Of a stretch of DNA of 64,000 nucleotides, positions 27,501-37,589 are shown in pieces; positions within the stretch are counted from its first letter, which is position 1; each line of letters starts with the position of its first letter. The position numbers and the translations under genes are program-made. Under the pieces are notes generated by a model, which did no database searches, had not been told where the DNA came from, and worked only from the letters and a program-made list of their open reading frames with translations. The stretch lies in contig CM076261.1 of the NCBI GenBank assembly GCA_038380795.1, forward strand, positions 9,740,556-9,804,555. Direction: 5' to 3'. Origin of the DNA: Pyrocephalus nanus. Taxonomy: Eukaryota; Chordata; Aves; Passeriformes; Tyrannidae.

Positions 27501-30500
27501 CAAGACCTCTGTAAATATTACATGTCATTTGCCAACAGGAAAAACTTAAGATCTTGTTATAGTAAATCACACATACCGGTACTAGTGTTCTCGGAAAGGT
27601 GACGTCAGCAAGCTCTGTTAACAGTTTAATCACCCAGCGGCAGCTGCTGTTCTGCTGCCCGGGGGAGATAACTGCCCAGGCTCTAAGGACCTTTCCTACT
27701 TTAATCCTTATGCACACTTCCAGCTTTATTTTTTTCTTCTTATAAATTCTGCTTTGTAAACACGACAAAGAGCATTCTGAAAGTTTTTTTTCTTTTAAAG
27801 CTCCTTTAACAACTAATTCTATGCACAGAAAGCCTCCCTCTTCCTCCCCAAGTAAAACAGAGGCGATCCTACAAACACTCTGGCATACAGTTCACAGGAC
27901 AAAGACAGACACTAGGATATATTGATTTCCCTTCTTTCAAGGGAAAAGGTTCTTAAAGGACACAATGACCTAGAAACCTCATTCAAACCCTGGCTTGCTC
28001 TTCTGAATTAAATGAAGCAAGCCAACTTTTGACAGTGAGTTTGCTGTAATACATTTCCCGAATGGAAATCATTTCCAGTTACAAAGTACCTAAGATTTAT
28101 ATGAATGATAAACCTATCTTAAATCTTTAAGATAAGATTTATCTTATACGTAGCCATACCCACAACAGCTAAAATACAATACTCATTTTCTGAAGTGCTA
28201 ATTCCCCTATTTCAACAAACTATGCAGCCTGAACAGGAAGTGGAAACCTTAAAAATTATTCTCATTCTGGCTCCAGCACTGAGAAAACCCACTCCCAGAA
28301 CGGTACTATCTGAGATAAGCAAACTCTACCTACTTCCAATGAAACCCTGTCCAACTGATATCACTGACAATACTCCCCATGTTTCAAGTAAGGCCAAGAC
28401 TTCACATTACACATCAATCAGCCAACTCCCTGTTAAAATGACAGATCCAGTTAAAACCAAGATAAAACACATTTGGTGTTTGACATCATGCAGGTCTTGC
28501 AGTTGGTTAATGAAAGGTTTTTACTTGAAAACAACTGTGTTTCTAGAAGTGAATCCACTGTATAACTTCAAAATTATCTTTTATCCAAAAGACGTTTCTG
28601 GTCCCCTAAATATACAGCTATTAACAATAGAGGAGGACAAAATGCTACTTAGTGGATTAAAGAAAGTCATAAATAAAACATGCAGCTGTAAGCCATCCCA
28701 ATGACCCTGCCTGACCCTTTCCCGCCTACCAGCAAATCCCCTCCATTTCACTAATCTAAATCTAGTCTATCTGAGCTGCTAAATTATTCAAATTACAATA
28801 CTCTGTCACTAGACTTACAGTCTCAAGGTTCAGAGGTAGCCTGAGGCAAAGGAAAGGCAAAGTGACTTTTCCTCACCACCCTGTCACCAGTCGTACACAA
28901 TGAATACCATCATATCAATCATGGCCTAGTCATGACCGAAATGTATTCATACCGAAATACACGCGTCGCTACGGCACAGGATCTGTACGCTTCTAAAGAT
29001 GGTGAAAGGCAATCTTAAGACACACTAAAGTTCAGATCAGCATGTGCTATAAAGTTTCCCTCTTCTCTAACCCTAAAGAAAGAAGCATCTCCAAAAGCAG
29101 CACATTGTGTTTATTTTACAATATTTCTGGTAACAAGATGTTTCAGAGAATCATTAGATAACATCATAAATATCATCAATGTCAGCTTCTAACAGGGACA
29201 ACAAGAAATGCAGCACGCTTATTTTGGACAGAAGTCTCCCTGTTCCCAGCACATACACTCGAAACAGTACAGAAAGGGAACATTTCTGCAATGACAATTA
29301 ATCAGCACCATGTGCAAAACCATTTAAATCAGCTCCAGCTCTGCTGCCTGTAAAGCGCAATACTCTTCATGTTCCTCTCTCCCTGGTCAACTGCAAGCCT
29401 ATGGTTGAAAAGTCTGAGAGAAAGTCTACTCATGGCCTCAAGAATAAAGCCAGCGAAATCACTACCTTGCAACATCCTCCAACAGCAAAATGATCTACCA
29501 GGCAAAAATGCTCAGATGACCCAGGATATTGAGCCACACACCATATTACAAAGGAAGGCTGAAGATAAAACTGCGTAAACCCCCATCTACCCTCAAAAAG
29601 CTAAAGGGAAAAAAAATCCTGCCAGTTTTGCTGAGGGGATTTCCTTCTTGCCTCTAAATCTGGGAACACAGTAAGCAGATGTCTAAAAGGTGTCTACAGT
29701 CAATCTGAGACAGTTTCACTGAAGGTATTAATAAAGAATAACAACCTCACAAGTTACTTTCCTCTCCTAACAATGTTTTCTGAGAAATGGTTTCATCTGT
29801 CCGGAAATGACTGGCTGTCAAACCAAACCTATTTCGGATTAACTTCCTGTTTCAACAGTACAACATAGCCAAGATATTCCTCTCCCTATTCTAGATTAAT
29901 ACCCAACTGCTGGACTGCTGGGATTTTTAACTAGGCGGTAACTCTTCAGGCTTTTACCAAATTAAACTTATACACAATATAGCTCTTGAGCCAACAAAAA
30001 CGCCCAGTAACAAAAATACTTATGAAACTGGAAATTATGTGAAACTCAACTGTAATGGGCAGACGATTAGCCTTTCGCAGCTGACAAAAATTAACTTTTA
30101 CCTAGAGATGTATGGAACAGACACAAATTAGTTTCAGTGTACTTGTCCTGACATCATGTTTGAAACGGGGCAAACCAACTCAAAGCATTTTTTCCTGCAC
30201 TTGTAATAGGCATATTTTCCATAAGGCAGAAAAATCCTTGCATTTCCTCCTGCAGACACACCACCTTGGATTTTAGGCTGGCTCAGCCGCTACCATGGTT
30301 AACAAACAATTCTCTCAGTGCCAGGTAGAAATAAAATGTTTTCATCAAATAACGTCTTACAATATGGTTCAGTAGCAGGATCTAAGAAGTCTTAACAGCT
30401 AGTTCTTAAGGCCTCTGACTTTTAGAGGATGCTAGTATCAACTGATTTTCATTTAAACACTTAAAAAGTGGTAAGATTTGCAAAGTGAAGGACCAAAATG

Positions 30501-33500
30501 CCAAGACTGTGTGAGACTGAGCTGTCTTGCATTCCTGCAACACCAGTTCCTTGCATTCATGCACCACAATTAGATGTGTTCACCACAGTGACCAAACCAT
30601 ACAGTTTGATCCCAGCTGCTTTGAAATTTAGGTACTGCTATCCTGAAATCTTATTTATCATATAATCCCTGCCAGATCTCTTTCTCCTCCCAACTCTCAT
30701 CACTATTACAGAAGCAATTATGAGTCATATTTGAAAACACAGATGTAAAATTCAAGAGAAATTAGTCCAAACACAGTGTTTTGCTCTCTTCTCATACAGC
30801 CATGATCCTAATGCCCCATTCTGTAGGCTGTCTCGGTGGACTAATTCAAATCTTCTTTCTTTGAAAAATGCTAAAAGCTAGACATTCCTCACAAATTTCA
30901 CCATCTTAATTCATTCATCATGCTATACTTCATGCCAACTAGCGTGTAATGGCTCTAACCCTTTCCTGAGCCCCACTACTACCTCAATACTAGATTTTAT
31001 CTAACTATCTGCTTTTGCACAGGATTCAGGAATTAACAGAATCATATAAATTCCTTCCTCCTGGCTAAACACAGATTTCATAAGCAGGCTTTGCCATGAC
31101 TAAGATAGAGGTGTTTGATGCTCTTCATCACAGTAAAAGGCACATCATGATTGAAAAATTCTGAAAATCGTAAAATTTTGAGCTCCAAATAACTGCAGGA
31201 AATGAACGCCAGTCACATCTGTAAGGTATTACTGGAGGCATTATTAGATGCTACTTAAATAATAAAATGTATTTTTATTTATTTTAGAAACACTATTTTT
31301 AAAAACAAAGAAAAAAGCACAAATATGTTGAAGGGAAATTTCTCTTCTCTTTGCAGTAGTGCCTAAGAAATTAAATCCATGGATGGGAAAAATGGTAAAC
31401 CCATGGATACAGCTTCTGACACAGAAGTAGTATAGGATATTAGACCCAGTAATAGAATCTGGGTCTCCTGGGGGTTCAAATCCAATTTCCTCCCTTCTCA
31501 TCAAAGAACCCCCATCCCAATTTAGGTATGGAACAGAAAGGGAATAAAACATGATCTACTTCAGCACCAGTAAGATGCCAATGCTGCGCTGCAACAGGAC
31601 AGCAAACCTGGGCCACAGAAGTACCTCTGCACAGTTCAACATGTCAACATGTGTCCAGCAAGAAGCCTGTCTCCCTTTGCTAAGCCTACAGTTGAAGTCA
31701 GTGAGCCTTGCCTTATCTGAGGTACCTTCTTCAGAGCTGTACACTTTTCCAGTGGAATGCCATGCAGACACAGTAAGGAGGTCATGCACTCCTAAGTTCA
31801 GTTCCACCAGCCTGCAGCACCGAGATTTGGCATCACGCCGTGTAGAAAGAATTCACTGTGCCAGTGAGGATCCTGGCAGCAGCCTAAGGAGCAGCACGCA
31901 GTGCTCCATCTGACCAGCGTGACCCAATCCAAGATCCTTTCCGTGTAATTTTGAGAAATGCCACACACACACTGTTACCACAACTTTCAACGGAAACATG
32001 GAGCTCAAGACTTCTCCAAATCTTACAGACAGGTACTCAAACGAGAAGCCCCAAGGCACCAGCAACCCTTCAAAAACTGGATCCGCTAACAAGGCTTTCA
32101 GGAACCATTGGTAAACTTCGTAGTGAAGAACACACGAACATTTAATCCATTCCAGCTTCAATTTACTGTAGAGAAATTAAGGCTTGTACAGTTGTGTTTT
32201 TTTCCCCCAGCTTTTTTAAAAGTAATTTATGATAGCGTTCTCCAGCTATAACTACATACTGGTAATCTTATGCTCACACAAATGCTGTTGAAAAGAAGCC
32301 CCATAGCATCTCTGTAGCAGAGAAGCTGGTCTAAAAAAACAAAGAAGTGTTTTCACATGAGATGCAAGACCATTATGTCACAAAGACCATTTTACAGCTG
32401 TTAGTAACCCCATACCATATTTACCATACAGACAGAAATAACTATATCTCAAGCATTTTTTAAAGTAACAGTAGAAATTGAGTGGCATTTAAACACAAAA
32501 ATATTAAACAAATAATTTCCCTATGAGAAAAATATCTTTAAAATATTACTTTGCAGCTCAAAAACATTTACTTATACACAAATACCTAGGGTTTGCAACC
32601 CTCTATCACCACTCAGCACAATGAGTTTAATCTGTACACTTTTCTCCCTCCTGTTACACACACTTGTGTATGTGTTACCAAAAAAACACATTTATAATAG
32701 GATACATGCCTACAGAAATAAACAAAATGCAAAATCCCAAATGACCATGACATATTAGCTTCAGTGTTTTTAGTCAACAGGATAAGCAAAAAGTCTAGAG
32801 ATTTTATGGCAATTATTACAGAAAAGATACTTACATGGACTAACATCTCTGTATCTGTTTCGATTTCTGTTTTCTGGATATTTTGCAACCCTGTGAGGGT
32901 AGTCACTGGATTTATGTCGGATTTCCTTTAAAGGACAAAAAAATGCATTTTACTTATAGCCAGCAAGATGATTAAGATTAGCATTTATCACAGCTATTAA
33001 CATTTTTAAACCAACTTTTATTGCACCTAGTGCCATTTCACTCAAAAAACATGCCTTATTCTTGGCCAACCTGCTGTCATTTAGATCTTCCTACACTTGG
33101 CTGACATAACCAAGCTAACATAAGCACAACTTGCTAAGCAATTGATGCACGAGGATCAAAGGGGGAAAAAACTCAACCAGGTATTTATTATGCTTACAGT
33201 TTACCCTCTGATTTGCATGTTATCTGCCACAGCAATAAGAGACTCATATGGAACTTTCACCAGTGTTCCTGCTGGCCCCTTTACACTGACTGGCAGCTTA
33301 AAGCCCCACAAAGGTAACTGAACTCATTAATGATTTTATGGCTGCTGTTAAGAGCCATATGATTATTCTTGGTAGTTTGATAGTTCATCCCAAACAGCTG
33401 TAGTTAAACATGAACCAATATGAAGAAAGAATTCTAGAGTCACATATATCAATGTGAAATAACAGCATGCTTCTCCCTATGCATTAATAGAAACCTTTCA

Positions 33501-35443
33501 ATAGTATGTCAGATACTCAAACAGGCTCATTCACATGCTATTTTAAGTACCATACTGTTCACTTGTTCCAAACGTTCAGCTTTATTCATTTTTTTTCCTC
33601 AGTGCATCTTTTCCTCAACTTCACTAAGATATACAGGTTTACCTTACGTAGACAACTGAAAACAGTCCCCAATGTATTCAACTGCCTTTGCATCTCTGTA
33701 CTGATGCCATCTCAGCAGAGATGTTGTACGATACAGAATTAACAGCATTTTACTTGGAATTCTCCTTTTGTTTTCAGATTATGTTGCTGCATTTCATCAT
33801 TATGTCCCAAAGGGCATTTAAACTTCTCATTACAACTGAGCATTCTTTGGTCTTCTCAATGTTTCCACTATCTTTGTCTTCAAATTTCCTAAATGGCCCA
33901 GTCTATTCCCGGACAATAAACACAGCTAGAAAGGACTTCAGTGGAAATCCAAAACACAAAAGCAAGCTCCGTTTTTTAGCATCTGGTGCGTGACCTCACT
34001 TTAAGTGCAGAACCAATCTGTAAAGAACATAAACCCCAACGTGGAGAGGCAACTGCCAAGCACCAGTGCTCCACATATTCGTAAAAAAAAATCTCTTGAT
34101 CTATTTGGGTTTTTTTTTTTATTTTGATACAGCACACTGGCACTTCTCCTCTGGTTTACACAGTTGACAAGCTTTGGGAGCTCGCGCATGGAATGAATAG
34201 ATCTGGCAGGCATTCACACCCCAGTTTCCATGAAATGTAAATTTTGTATTATTCAGTAATAGGATGCAACATATTTTGTTTTTAAGAGCACCTGCATCAT
34301 GGGTGCACAGAAACACACCTGCACTTTGGTAAAGAAACATCAAACCAGCTGGAAACACTATTACAGTGATGGGGTGGAGGGCAGGCTTGCTATAAAGGAA
34401 CAAACTTAAGGGAGTTTAATGATGATTTCTAAAATCGGTTTTCCCAAATAATGTCCAGCCATCACACAGAACCCTTCCTGAGTTGGAAGGCACCCACAAG
34501 GACCATCAAGCACAACTCCTGACCCTGCACAGGATAACCCCAAGAATCACACCATGTGCCTGAGAGTGTTGTCCAAATATTTCCCGAACTCTGGTAGGCT
34601 TAGTCTAAACATTACTTATTTGAAATACAGATATATTCGAAACCGAAATATATGAAATATTGAAATAATGTATTTGAATCACATATAAATCAAGTAAATC
34701 GCTAATTTAACAGAGAAAAAGCACTGTGTGAAGTCATTAAAGAGAGCTGTAAAATATTGCTGGGACAAATAACGGCTCAAGTGGTACAGGCTGATAAAAG
34801 TCTATTCTATGGAACTGACTGCTGTTGAAAGTTCGTACTCCCGTTGTTTCAACACAGAAAAGTGCAAATACTGCATCTTTCGAGAGGCAGCCGCTCAGGA
34901 TCCCCGCAGCAGCCGTCGGATTTTGCCAAAGGCAGCGGGAACAGGCGCTGAGGAGGAAGCGCGGGTGCCTGGGGAACCGCGCGAACCCAGGGGCGACGCC
35001 GAGCCTCGGCCGAGCCGGTGTTACGGAGCAGAGCTCCTCGCCCGCCCCGCTCGGTTCAGCCCCGGCGGCACCGACGCCGAGGGGCCGCCAAGCCCGCGCA
35101 CGCGCCGCGCCCCGCCCCGCGCCTGCGCGCCGCCGCCTCCCCCACGCGCCCCTCTCTCGGGGCCGCCCCTGGCGCGCATGCGCAACGCTTGCCCGCGGCT
35201 CCGCTGCGCGCACCTGAGGGCGAGAGCCGGGCTGGCCCAGCGACTTCCGCTCTCCCCGCTGCCGAGGCGGCGGCGCGGACCGGGCACGGGCGCTGCCGGC
35301 CCGCGGCCCTCTCTGCCTCCCGCCCTCCTCCCCTCCCGCTCTCCCGCTGGAGCCGACCGTCCCGCCCAGCTCACCAGATAACGCGCCTGCCAGTCGTTCG
35401 TAGCGTCGATCTCCTGGAACTCCTTCTCGATGGCGGCGGACAT
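6492..35443 (-). CDS. PTPN2: PTPN2 (T-cell protein tyrosine phosphatase, TC-PTP), complete gene with two carboxy ends
   Basis: Cytosolic, nuclear or ER phosphatase that dephosphorylates JAK1/JAK3, STATs and receptor kinases such as the insulin and EGF receptors (family knowledge). Nine common coding exons join in phase to a 421-residue TC48-like protein (human 415); an alternative last exon gives a 393-residue TC45-like protein (human 387). Visible landmarks: pTyr-loop [10 protein letters not shown] (Tyr48), WPDFG loop (Asp183), signature [10 protein letters not shown] (nucleophile Cys217), Q-loop QTPDQ (263-267), then a basic, low-complexity tail with nuclear-import clusters RKRLREDRK and RKRKR. 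The ATG at 35443 has a strong Kozak context (CCACCATGT) and starts MSAAIEKEF. Nothing is broken: every catalytic element is present. Confidence 0.97.
6514..10309 (-). other. PTPN2 intron between the TC48 3' UTR and the TC45 exon
   Basis: Noncoding in both isoforms. AT-rich, with short A and T runs and no recognisable repeat. Another minus-strand AATAAA lies at 7209-7204. The plus-strand frame of 97 codons at 6832-7125 is unsupported. Confidence 0.6.
10310..10922 (-). other. PTPN2 TC48-isoform 3' UTR
   Basis: Contiguous with the long exon 9. Blocks such as GCTGTCTGGATTT, ATAAGCAATAAA and TATTTAATCTTTTTGTAGTT resemble the mammalian TC48 3' UTR as I recall it. The AT-rich distal part suggests post-transcriptional control. 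The 3' limit is uncertain. Confidence 0.6.
10553..10558 (-). terminator. Candidate poly(A) signal AATAAA for the TC48 transcript
   Basis: AATAAA on the minus strand, 365 bp after the TC48 stop. The similarity to the mammalian UTR seems to continue beyond it, so a more distal site may also be used. Confidence 0.5.
10923..11130 (-). CDS. PTPN2: PTPN2 coding exon 9, long form (TC48-type tail)
   Basis: 208 bp, completing Ser353 and encoding residues 354-421, stop TAA at 10925-10923. RKRLREDRK and ERKRKR are the bipartite basic nuclear-import elements. The final 34 residues run [13 protein letters not shown], then [10 protein letters not shown], to FQEHSL: a hydrophobic segment that in mammals holds the TC48 isoform on the endoplasmic reticulum. 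An internal donor AG|GTGGTT at 11029/11028 gives the short isoform. Confidence 0.95.
11029..11130 (-). CDS. PTPN2: PTPN2 exon 9, short form used for the TC45 isoform
   Basis: Same acceptor as the long form, but ends after two bases (AG) of Arg387 at the internal donor GTGGTT. The two bases join G6513 to rebuild the arginine codon. The intron removed is 6514-11028. Confidence 0.88.
11131..12680 (-). other. PTPN2 intron 8
   Basis: 1.55 kb. Strong polypyrimidine tract before exon 9 (cttttttttttctcttccag). Nothing else recognised. Confidence 0.8.
12681..12871 (-). CDS. PTPN2: PTPN2 coding exon 8
   Basis: 191 bp, residues 290-352 plus two bases of Ser353. [10 protein letters not shown] opens the poorly conserved, charged tail, with TEKYNGN also kept from human. 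Acceptor tttgcag, donor gtaggc. Confidence 0.95.
12872..15776 (-). other. PTPN2 intron 7
   Basis: 2.9 kb of AT-rich sequence with short A runs, for example around 13425. No repeat family or RNA gene recognised. Confidence 0.8.
15777..15935 (-). CDS. PTPN2: PTPN2 coding exon 7
   Basis: 159 bp, residues 237-289, [13 protein letters not shown] to GDSTIQ. Contains [17 protein letters not shown] with the catalytic Q-loop. It is two residues longer than human near its start (DPYSVD). Acceptor tttacag, donor gtaaac. Confidence 0.96.
15936..17329 (-). other. PTPN2 intron 6
   Basis: 1.4 kb, AT-rich, with an A-rich patch near 16500-16535. Nothing else recognised. Confidence 0.8.
17330..17539 (-). CDS. 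PTPN2: PTPN2 coding exon 6 (catalytic exon)
   Basis: 210 bp, residues 167-236. Holds both the WPDFG loop (general acid Asp183) and the active-site signature [10 protein letters not shown] (Cys217, Arg223). Acceptor ttctag, donor gtaagt, phase 0 at both ends. The acceptor at 17540-17541 was chosen because the next AG, two bases downstream, would break the frame. Confidence 0.97.
17540..23343 (-). other. PTPN2 intron 5
   Basis: 5.8 kb. Contains homopolymer runs: T run at about 19209-19221, A run at about 19305-19321, T run of about 20 at 19447-19467. No CR1 or other family recognised. Confidence 0.8.
23344..23481 (-). CDS. PTPN2: PTPN2 coding exon 5
   Basis: 138 bp, residues 121-166, VKCAQYWP to LLQLENIN. 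The stretch [14 protein letters not shown] is more divergent from human than its surroundings, as expected for a surface loop. Donor gtaagc, acceptor aaatag. Confidence 0.96.
23482..24640 (-). other. PTPN2 intron 4
   Basis: 1.16 kb. A long plus-strand purine tract lies at about 23498-23534, which is a polypyrimidine stretch on the sense strand just inside the donor side. Nothing else recognised. Confidence 0.75.
24641..24739 (-). CDS. PTPN2: PTPN2 coding exon 4
   Basis: 99 bp, residues 88-120, [17 protein letters not shown] to IVEKES, a core PTP-fold segment. Acceptor cacag, donor gtaagt, phase 0 at both ends. Confidence 0.96.
24740..25323 (-). other. PTPN2 intron 3, with (TTA)n-like low-complexity tract
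   Basis: 584 bp. Positions about 24935-24975 are an imperfect TTATTA / TTTATTATTA low-complexity tract. Confidence 0.75.
25324..25424 (-). CDS. PTPN2: PTPN2 coding exon 3
   Basis: 101 bp. Completes Tyr54 and encodes residues 55-87, including DHSRVKL, NDYINAS and ILTQ, all conserved in classical PTPs. Acceptor ttttag, donor gtgagt, phase 0. Confidence 0.95.
25425..32834 (-). other. PTPN2 intron 2 (largest)
   Basis: 7.4 kb, AT-rich, without recognisable transposons. It holds an imperfect inverted repeat at 28108-28142 and an unusually long plus-strand open frame ending at 28704, described under findings. Confidence 0.75.
32835..32925 (-). CDS. PTPN2: PTPN2 coding exon 2
   Basis: 91 bp, residues 24-53 plus one base of Tyr54. 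Contains [20 protein letters not shown], the substrate-recognition pTyr loop. Acceptor ctttaaag, donor gtaagt. Confidence 0.95.
34461..34602 (-). repeat. CR1 LINE 3' fragment, minus orientation, in PTPN2 intron 1
   Basis: About 140 bp: acacagaaccc and gttggaaggcacccacaagg, then a tgcacaggataaccccaaga block and gtgcctgagagtgttg. It is the same subtype as the start of the copy at 54978, much shorter and in sense orientation to PTPN2. Confidence 0.75.
35173..35184. promoter_or_regulatory. NRF1 consensus CGCGCATGCGCA in PTPN2 intron 1
   Basis: Matches YGCGCAYGCGCR at every position. It sits within the first intron but still inside the CpG island. Confidence 0.5.
35375..35443 (-). CDS. PTPN2: PTPN2 coding exon 1
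   Basis: 69 bp, residues 1-23, MSAAIEKEF to QARYL. Donor gtgagc at 35374-35369 on the minus strand, phase 0. It lies inside the CpG island. The frame stays open upstream of the ATG to at least 35635 but has no upstream ATG, so this ATG is the start. Confidence 0.95.
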
Positions 35444-35588
35444 GGTGGTGGTGGCGGCGGCCGGCAGGGCGCGCGAGCCTGCCCACGGCAGGCCGGCCGG
35501 CGACCTCGCGACCGCTCGCGCGCTGCCCCCCGCCTCACGCGAGCGGCGGGCGCGCACATACGCTCGCGACCGGGTGTCCCGGTGCCGG

Positions 35589-35598
35589 GCGCATGCGC
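35589..35598. promoter_or_regulatory. NRF1-type palindrome GCGCATGCGC
   Basis: Core of the NRF1 site about 146 bp upstream of the PTPN2 ATG. The flanking base departs from the full consensus at one position. Confidence 0.5.
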
Positions 35599-35669
35599 GG
35601 CCCTCGCCCCGCCCACCGAGGGACGGTGAGGCCACGCCCCTGAGAGGAGGAGGCGGTGTGCACCTGGGG

Positions 35670-35677
35670 TGACGTCA
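35670..35677. promoter_or_regulatory. Perfect CRE TGACGTCA upstream of PTPN2
   Basis: The palindromic CREB/ATF site lies 227 bp upstream of the ATG, immediately beside a GC box. The spacing suits a functional CRE near the start of transcription. Binding itself is inferred. Confidence 0.6.
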
Positions 35678-35679
35678 CG

Positions 35680-35689
35680 GGGGCGGGGC
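35680..35689. promoter_or_regulatory. GC box GGGGCGGGGC next to the CRE
   Basis: Sp1/KLF-type consensus two bases from the CRE, within the PTPN2 CpG island. Confidence 0.5.
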
Positions 35690-35736
35690 CGGGCCGGGGG
35701 CTCCGGGAGCCGAGTGGTCGCCGAGCGCCTGTTGTC

Positions 35737-36465
35737 GCAGAATCGCGGAATCAGTCGGGTCGTAAAAGAGCTCTCAGATCATCGAGTCCAGCCTGTGACC
35801 GAACACCACCTTGTCAACTAGATCATGGCACTGAGTGCCACATCCACAGTCTTTTCTTAAACATTTTCAGGGATGTGACTCCATCACCTTCCTGGGCAGC
35901 CCATTCGAGTGTCTAATCACCCTTTCTGTGAAGACAGTCTTCCTAACGTCCAAACTAAAGCTCCCCTGGCGCAGCCTGACGCTGTTTTTGTTGTCGCCCG
36001 GGAGAAGAGCCCGATCCCCACCCGGCTACAACTTCCTTTCAGGTAATTGTAGAGTGATAAGAACCTGAAGCGGTTAAACACCGCCTCCCCCCCGCTACTT
36101 CAGCCGCTTCTCATAGGACTTGTGCTCCAGACCGTTCATCAGCTTCGTTGCCCTTCTCTGGAAGGTTCCTTCACAGGAAGGTGCCCTGCTCCAGCACCTC
36201 AGTGTCTTTCCTGAACTGAGGGCCCCAGAACTGAACATACAGTATTTGAGGTGTGGCCTCGCCAGTGCCGAGTACAGAGGGAGAATCACTGCTCCTGCTG
36301 GCCACACTGTTCCTGATACCGGCCAGGATGCCATTGGCCTTCTTGCCAACCTGGGCACACTGCCGGCTCACGTTCAGCCACCATCCATCAGCACTCTCAA
36401 GCCCTTTGCCACCGGGTAGCTCTCCAGCCACTCTGCCCCCAGTCTGTCGCGCTGCATCGCTGTCC
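35737..36465 (-). repeat. CR1 LINE 3' fragment, minus orientation, just upstream of PTPN2
   Basis: About 0.7 kb. It starts with the reverse complement of a CR1 3' end (cagaatcgcgg, agatcatcgagtccagcctg) and runs through the 3' region (gggcagcccattcgagtgtc, cctggcgcagcctgacgctg) into reverse-transcriptase carboxy-end sequence (cttggccttcttgccaac-like block). Its 3' end lies about 300 bp from the PTPN2 ATG. It belongs to the same subtype as the copy at 57118. Confidence 0.85.
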
Positions 36466-36469
36466 CGAT

Positions 36470-36890
36470 GTCACTGAGCGGACACGGCCCTCTGAGGGTG
36501 CGTGAGCGCTTCCATGGAGTCCCCATCCCGGCTCAGCACCGCACCCCCCCCCGCTGTGCCCCGTCAGCAGCCACTCGCTCTCAAAAGCAGAAGTGCGGAG
36601 ACGCGGGCGTATGGGACAGACAAATCACGGCGGAGCTCGCCGTCCCGAAAGCAGAAGCGCCGCGTCCCGCCGCGATTGCCTCAGTGGGACAGGGAGTCCC
36701 TCGCTGAGCAGCTCGGCAGACGCAGGGCAAAGCCAAGGGCCGGGCGAGGGCAGCGAGCGCTGCGGGGCATGGGCTGCGGGGGGAGAGCGACGATGGCCCT
36801 CGGACAGGCGAACAATGCCTGCGGCTCAGCACAGGTTCGCTGGGGAACGCCCGGAGCCTTAAAAATGTGTTTGTGAATTAGTGAAGCAAA
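36470..36890. other. GC-rich unannotated DNA
   Basis: About 420 bp of CpG-rich sequence between two CR1 copies, with short open frames on both strands that match nothing I know. It may be an outlying part of the CpG island. No feature recognised. Confidence 0.4.
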
Positions 36891-36892
36891 GG

Positions 36893-37237
36893 GGGACTAT
36901 GTATCATCGATGTCTGTAAGTATCTGAAGGGAGGGTGTCAAGAGGATGGAGCCAGGCCCTTCGTGGTGGTGCCAAGAGGTAGGATAAGAGGCAATGGGCA
37001 GAAACTGATGCACAGGAAGTTCCACCTGAATATGAGGAAGAAACTCTTTACTGTGTGGGTGACCATGCACTGGAACAGATTGCCCAGAGAGTTTATGGAG
37101 TCCCCCTCACTGAAGATATTCAAGAACCATCTGAATGCAATCCTCTGCCGTGTGCTCTGGGATGACACTGCTTAAGCAGGGAAGTTGGACCAGGTGATCC
37201 ACTGTGATCCCTTCCAACCTGACACATTCTCTGAGAG
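36893..37237 (+). repeat. CR1 LINE 3' fragment, plus orientation
   Basis: About 345 bp. Contains the CR1 carboxy-end and 3' UTR blocks gaggatggagccaggccctt, agaggcaatgggcagaaact, ctggaacagattgcccagag and gatcccttccaacctgac. It is a different subtype from the neighbouring copies. Confidence 0.85.
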
Positions 37238-37589
37238 GTTACAATGCCTCTCCAAAACCTGGTGACAGCCCTGCCGTCCATCCCACTGCCTCCCCTCCTG
37301 CATGTCCCTGTTCTGAACCTTAACTCCTGACACTCCCTTTTCCTTCAGCAGGCTCTCCCCAACTCTCAACACAGCCCCTCACGGACTGGGAGGTTTCACA
37401 GGAAATGTTTGGATATGCCCTCTCCCACCCCTGAGGGGCCTCCACCCCTCATTGGGCCCCAGCTGCCCCCCTATGCTCTCCTGCTCTGTTGCCACTTGGC
37501 CTTCTCTGCTCTGGGCCCCCTCAGAGTGTCCTGACACCAGTCACATACACACTGGCAGGGGCTGAGCGTGTTAAACATGGTGTGGCTGA

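Larger units (their letters stand above)
32926..35374 (-). other. PTPN2 intron 1
   Basis: 2.45 kb. The distal half is AT-rich. A CR1 fragment lies at 34461-34602. The proximal 500 bp is CpG-rich and part of the promoter island. Confidence 0.75.
34870..35725. promoter_or_regulatory. CpG island of the PTPN2 promoter
   Basis: Dense CpG and GC-rich sequence surrounding exon 1. It contains CRE, GC-box and NRF1-like elements and no obvious TATA box, as expected for a housekeeping-type promoter. Many long open frames on both strands here are a by-product of stop-poor GC-rich DNA. Confidence 0.85.

Noticed and set aside
35018..35672. Several 80-204 codon open frames on both strands around PTPN2 exon 1
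   Set aside because: They arise from stop-poor CpG-island DNA. Only the 23-codon exon 1 piece of the minus-strand frame is supported by the protein family; the rest is read-through into intron 1 and leader.
36095..36477. Frames on both strands in 36.1-36.5 kb
   Set aside because: Decayed CR1 ORF2 carboxy end and its antisense shadows, not host genes.
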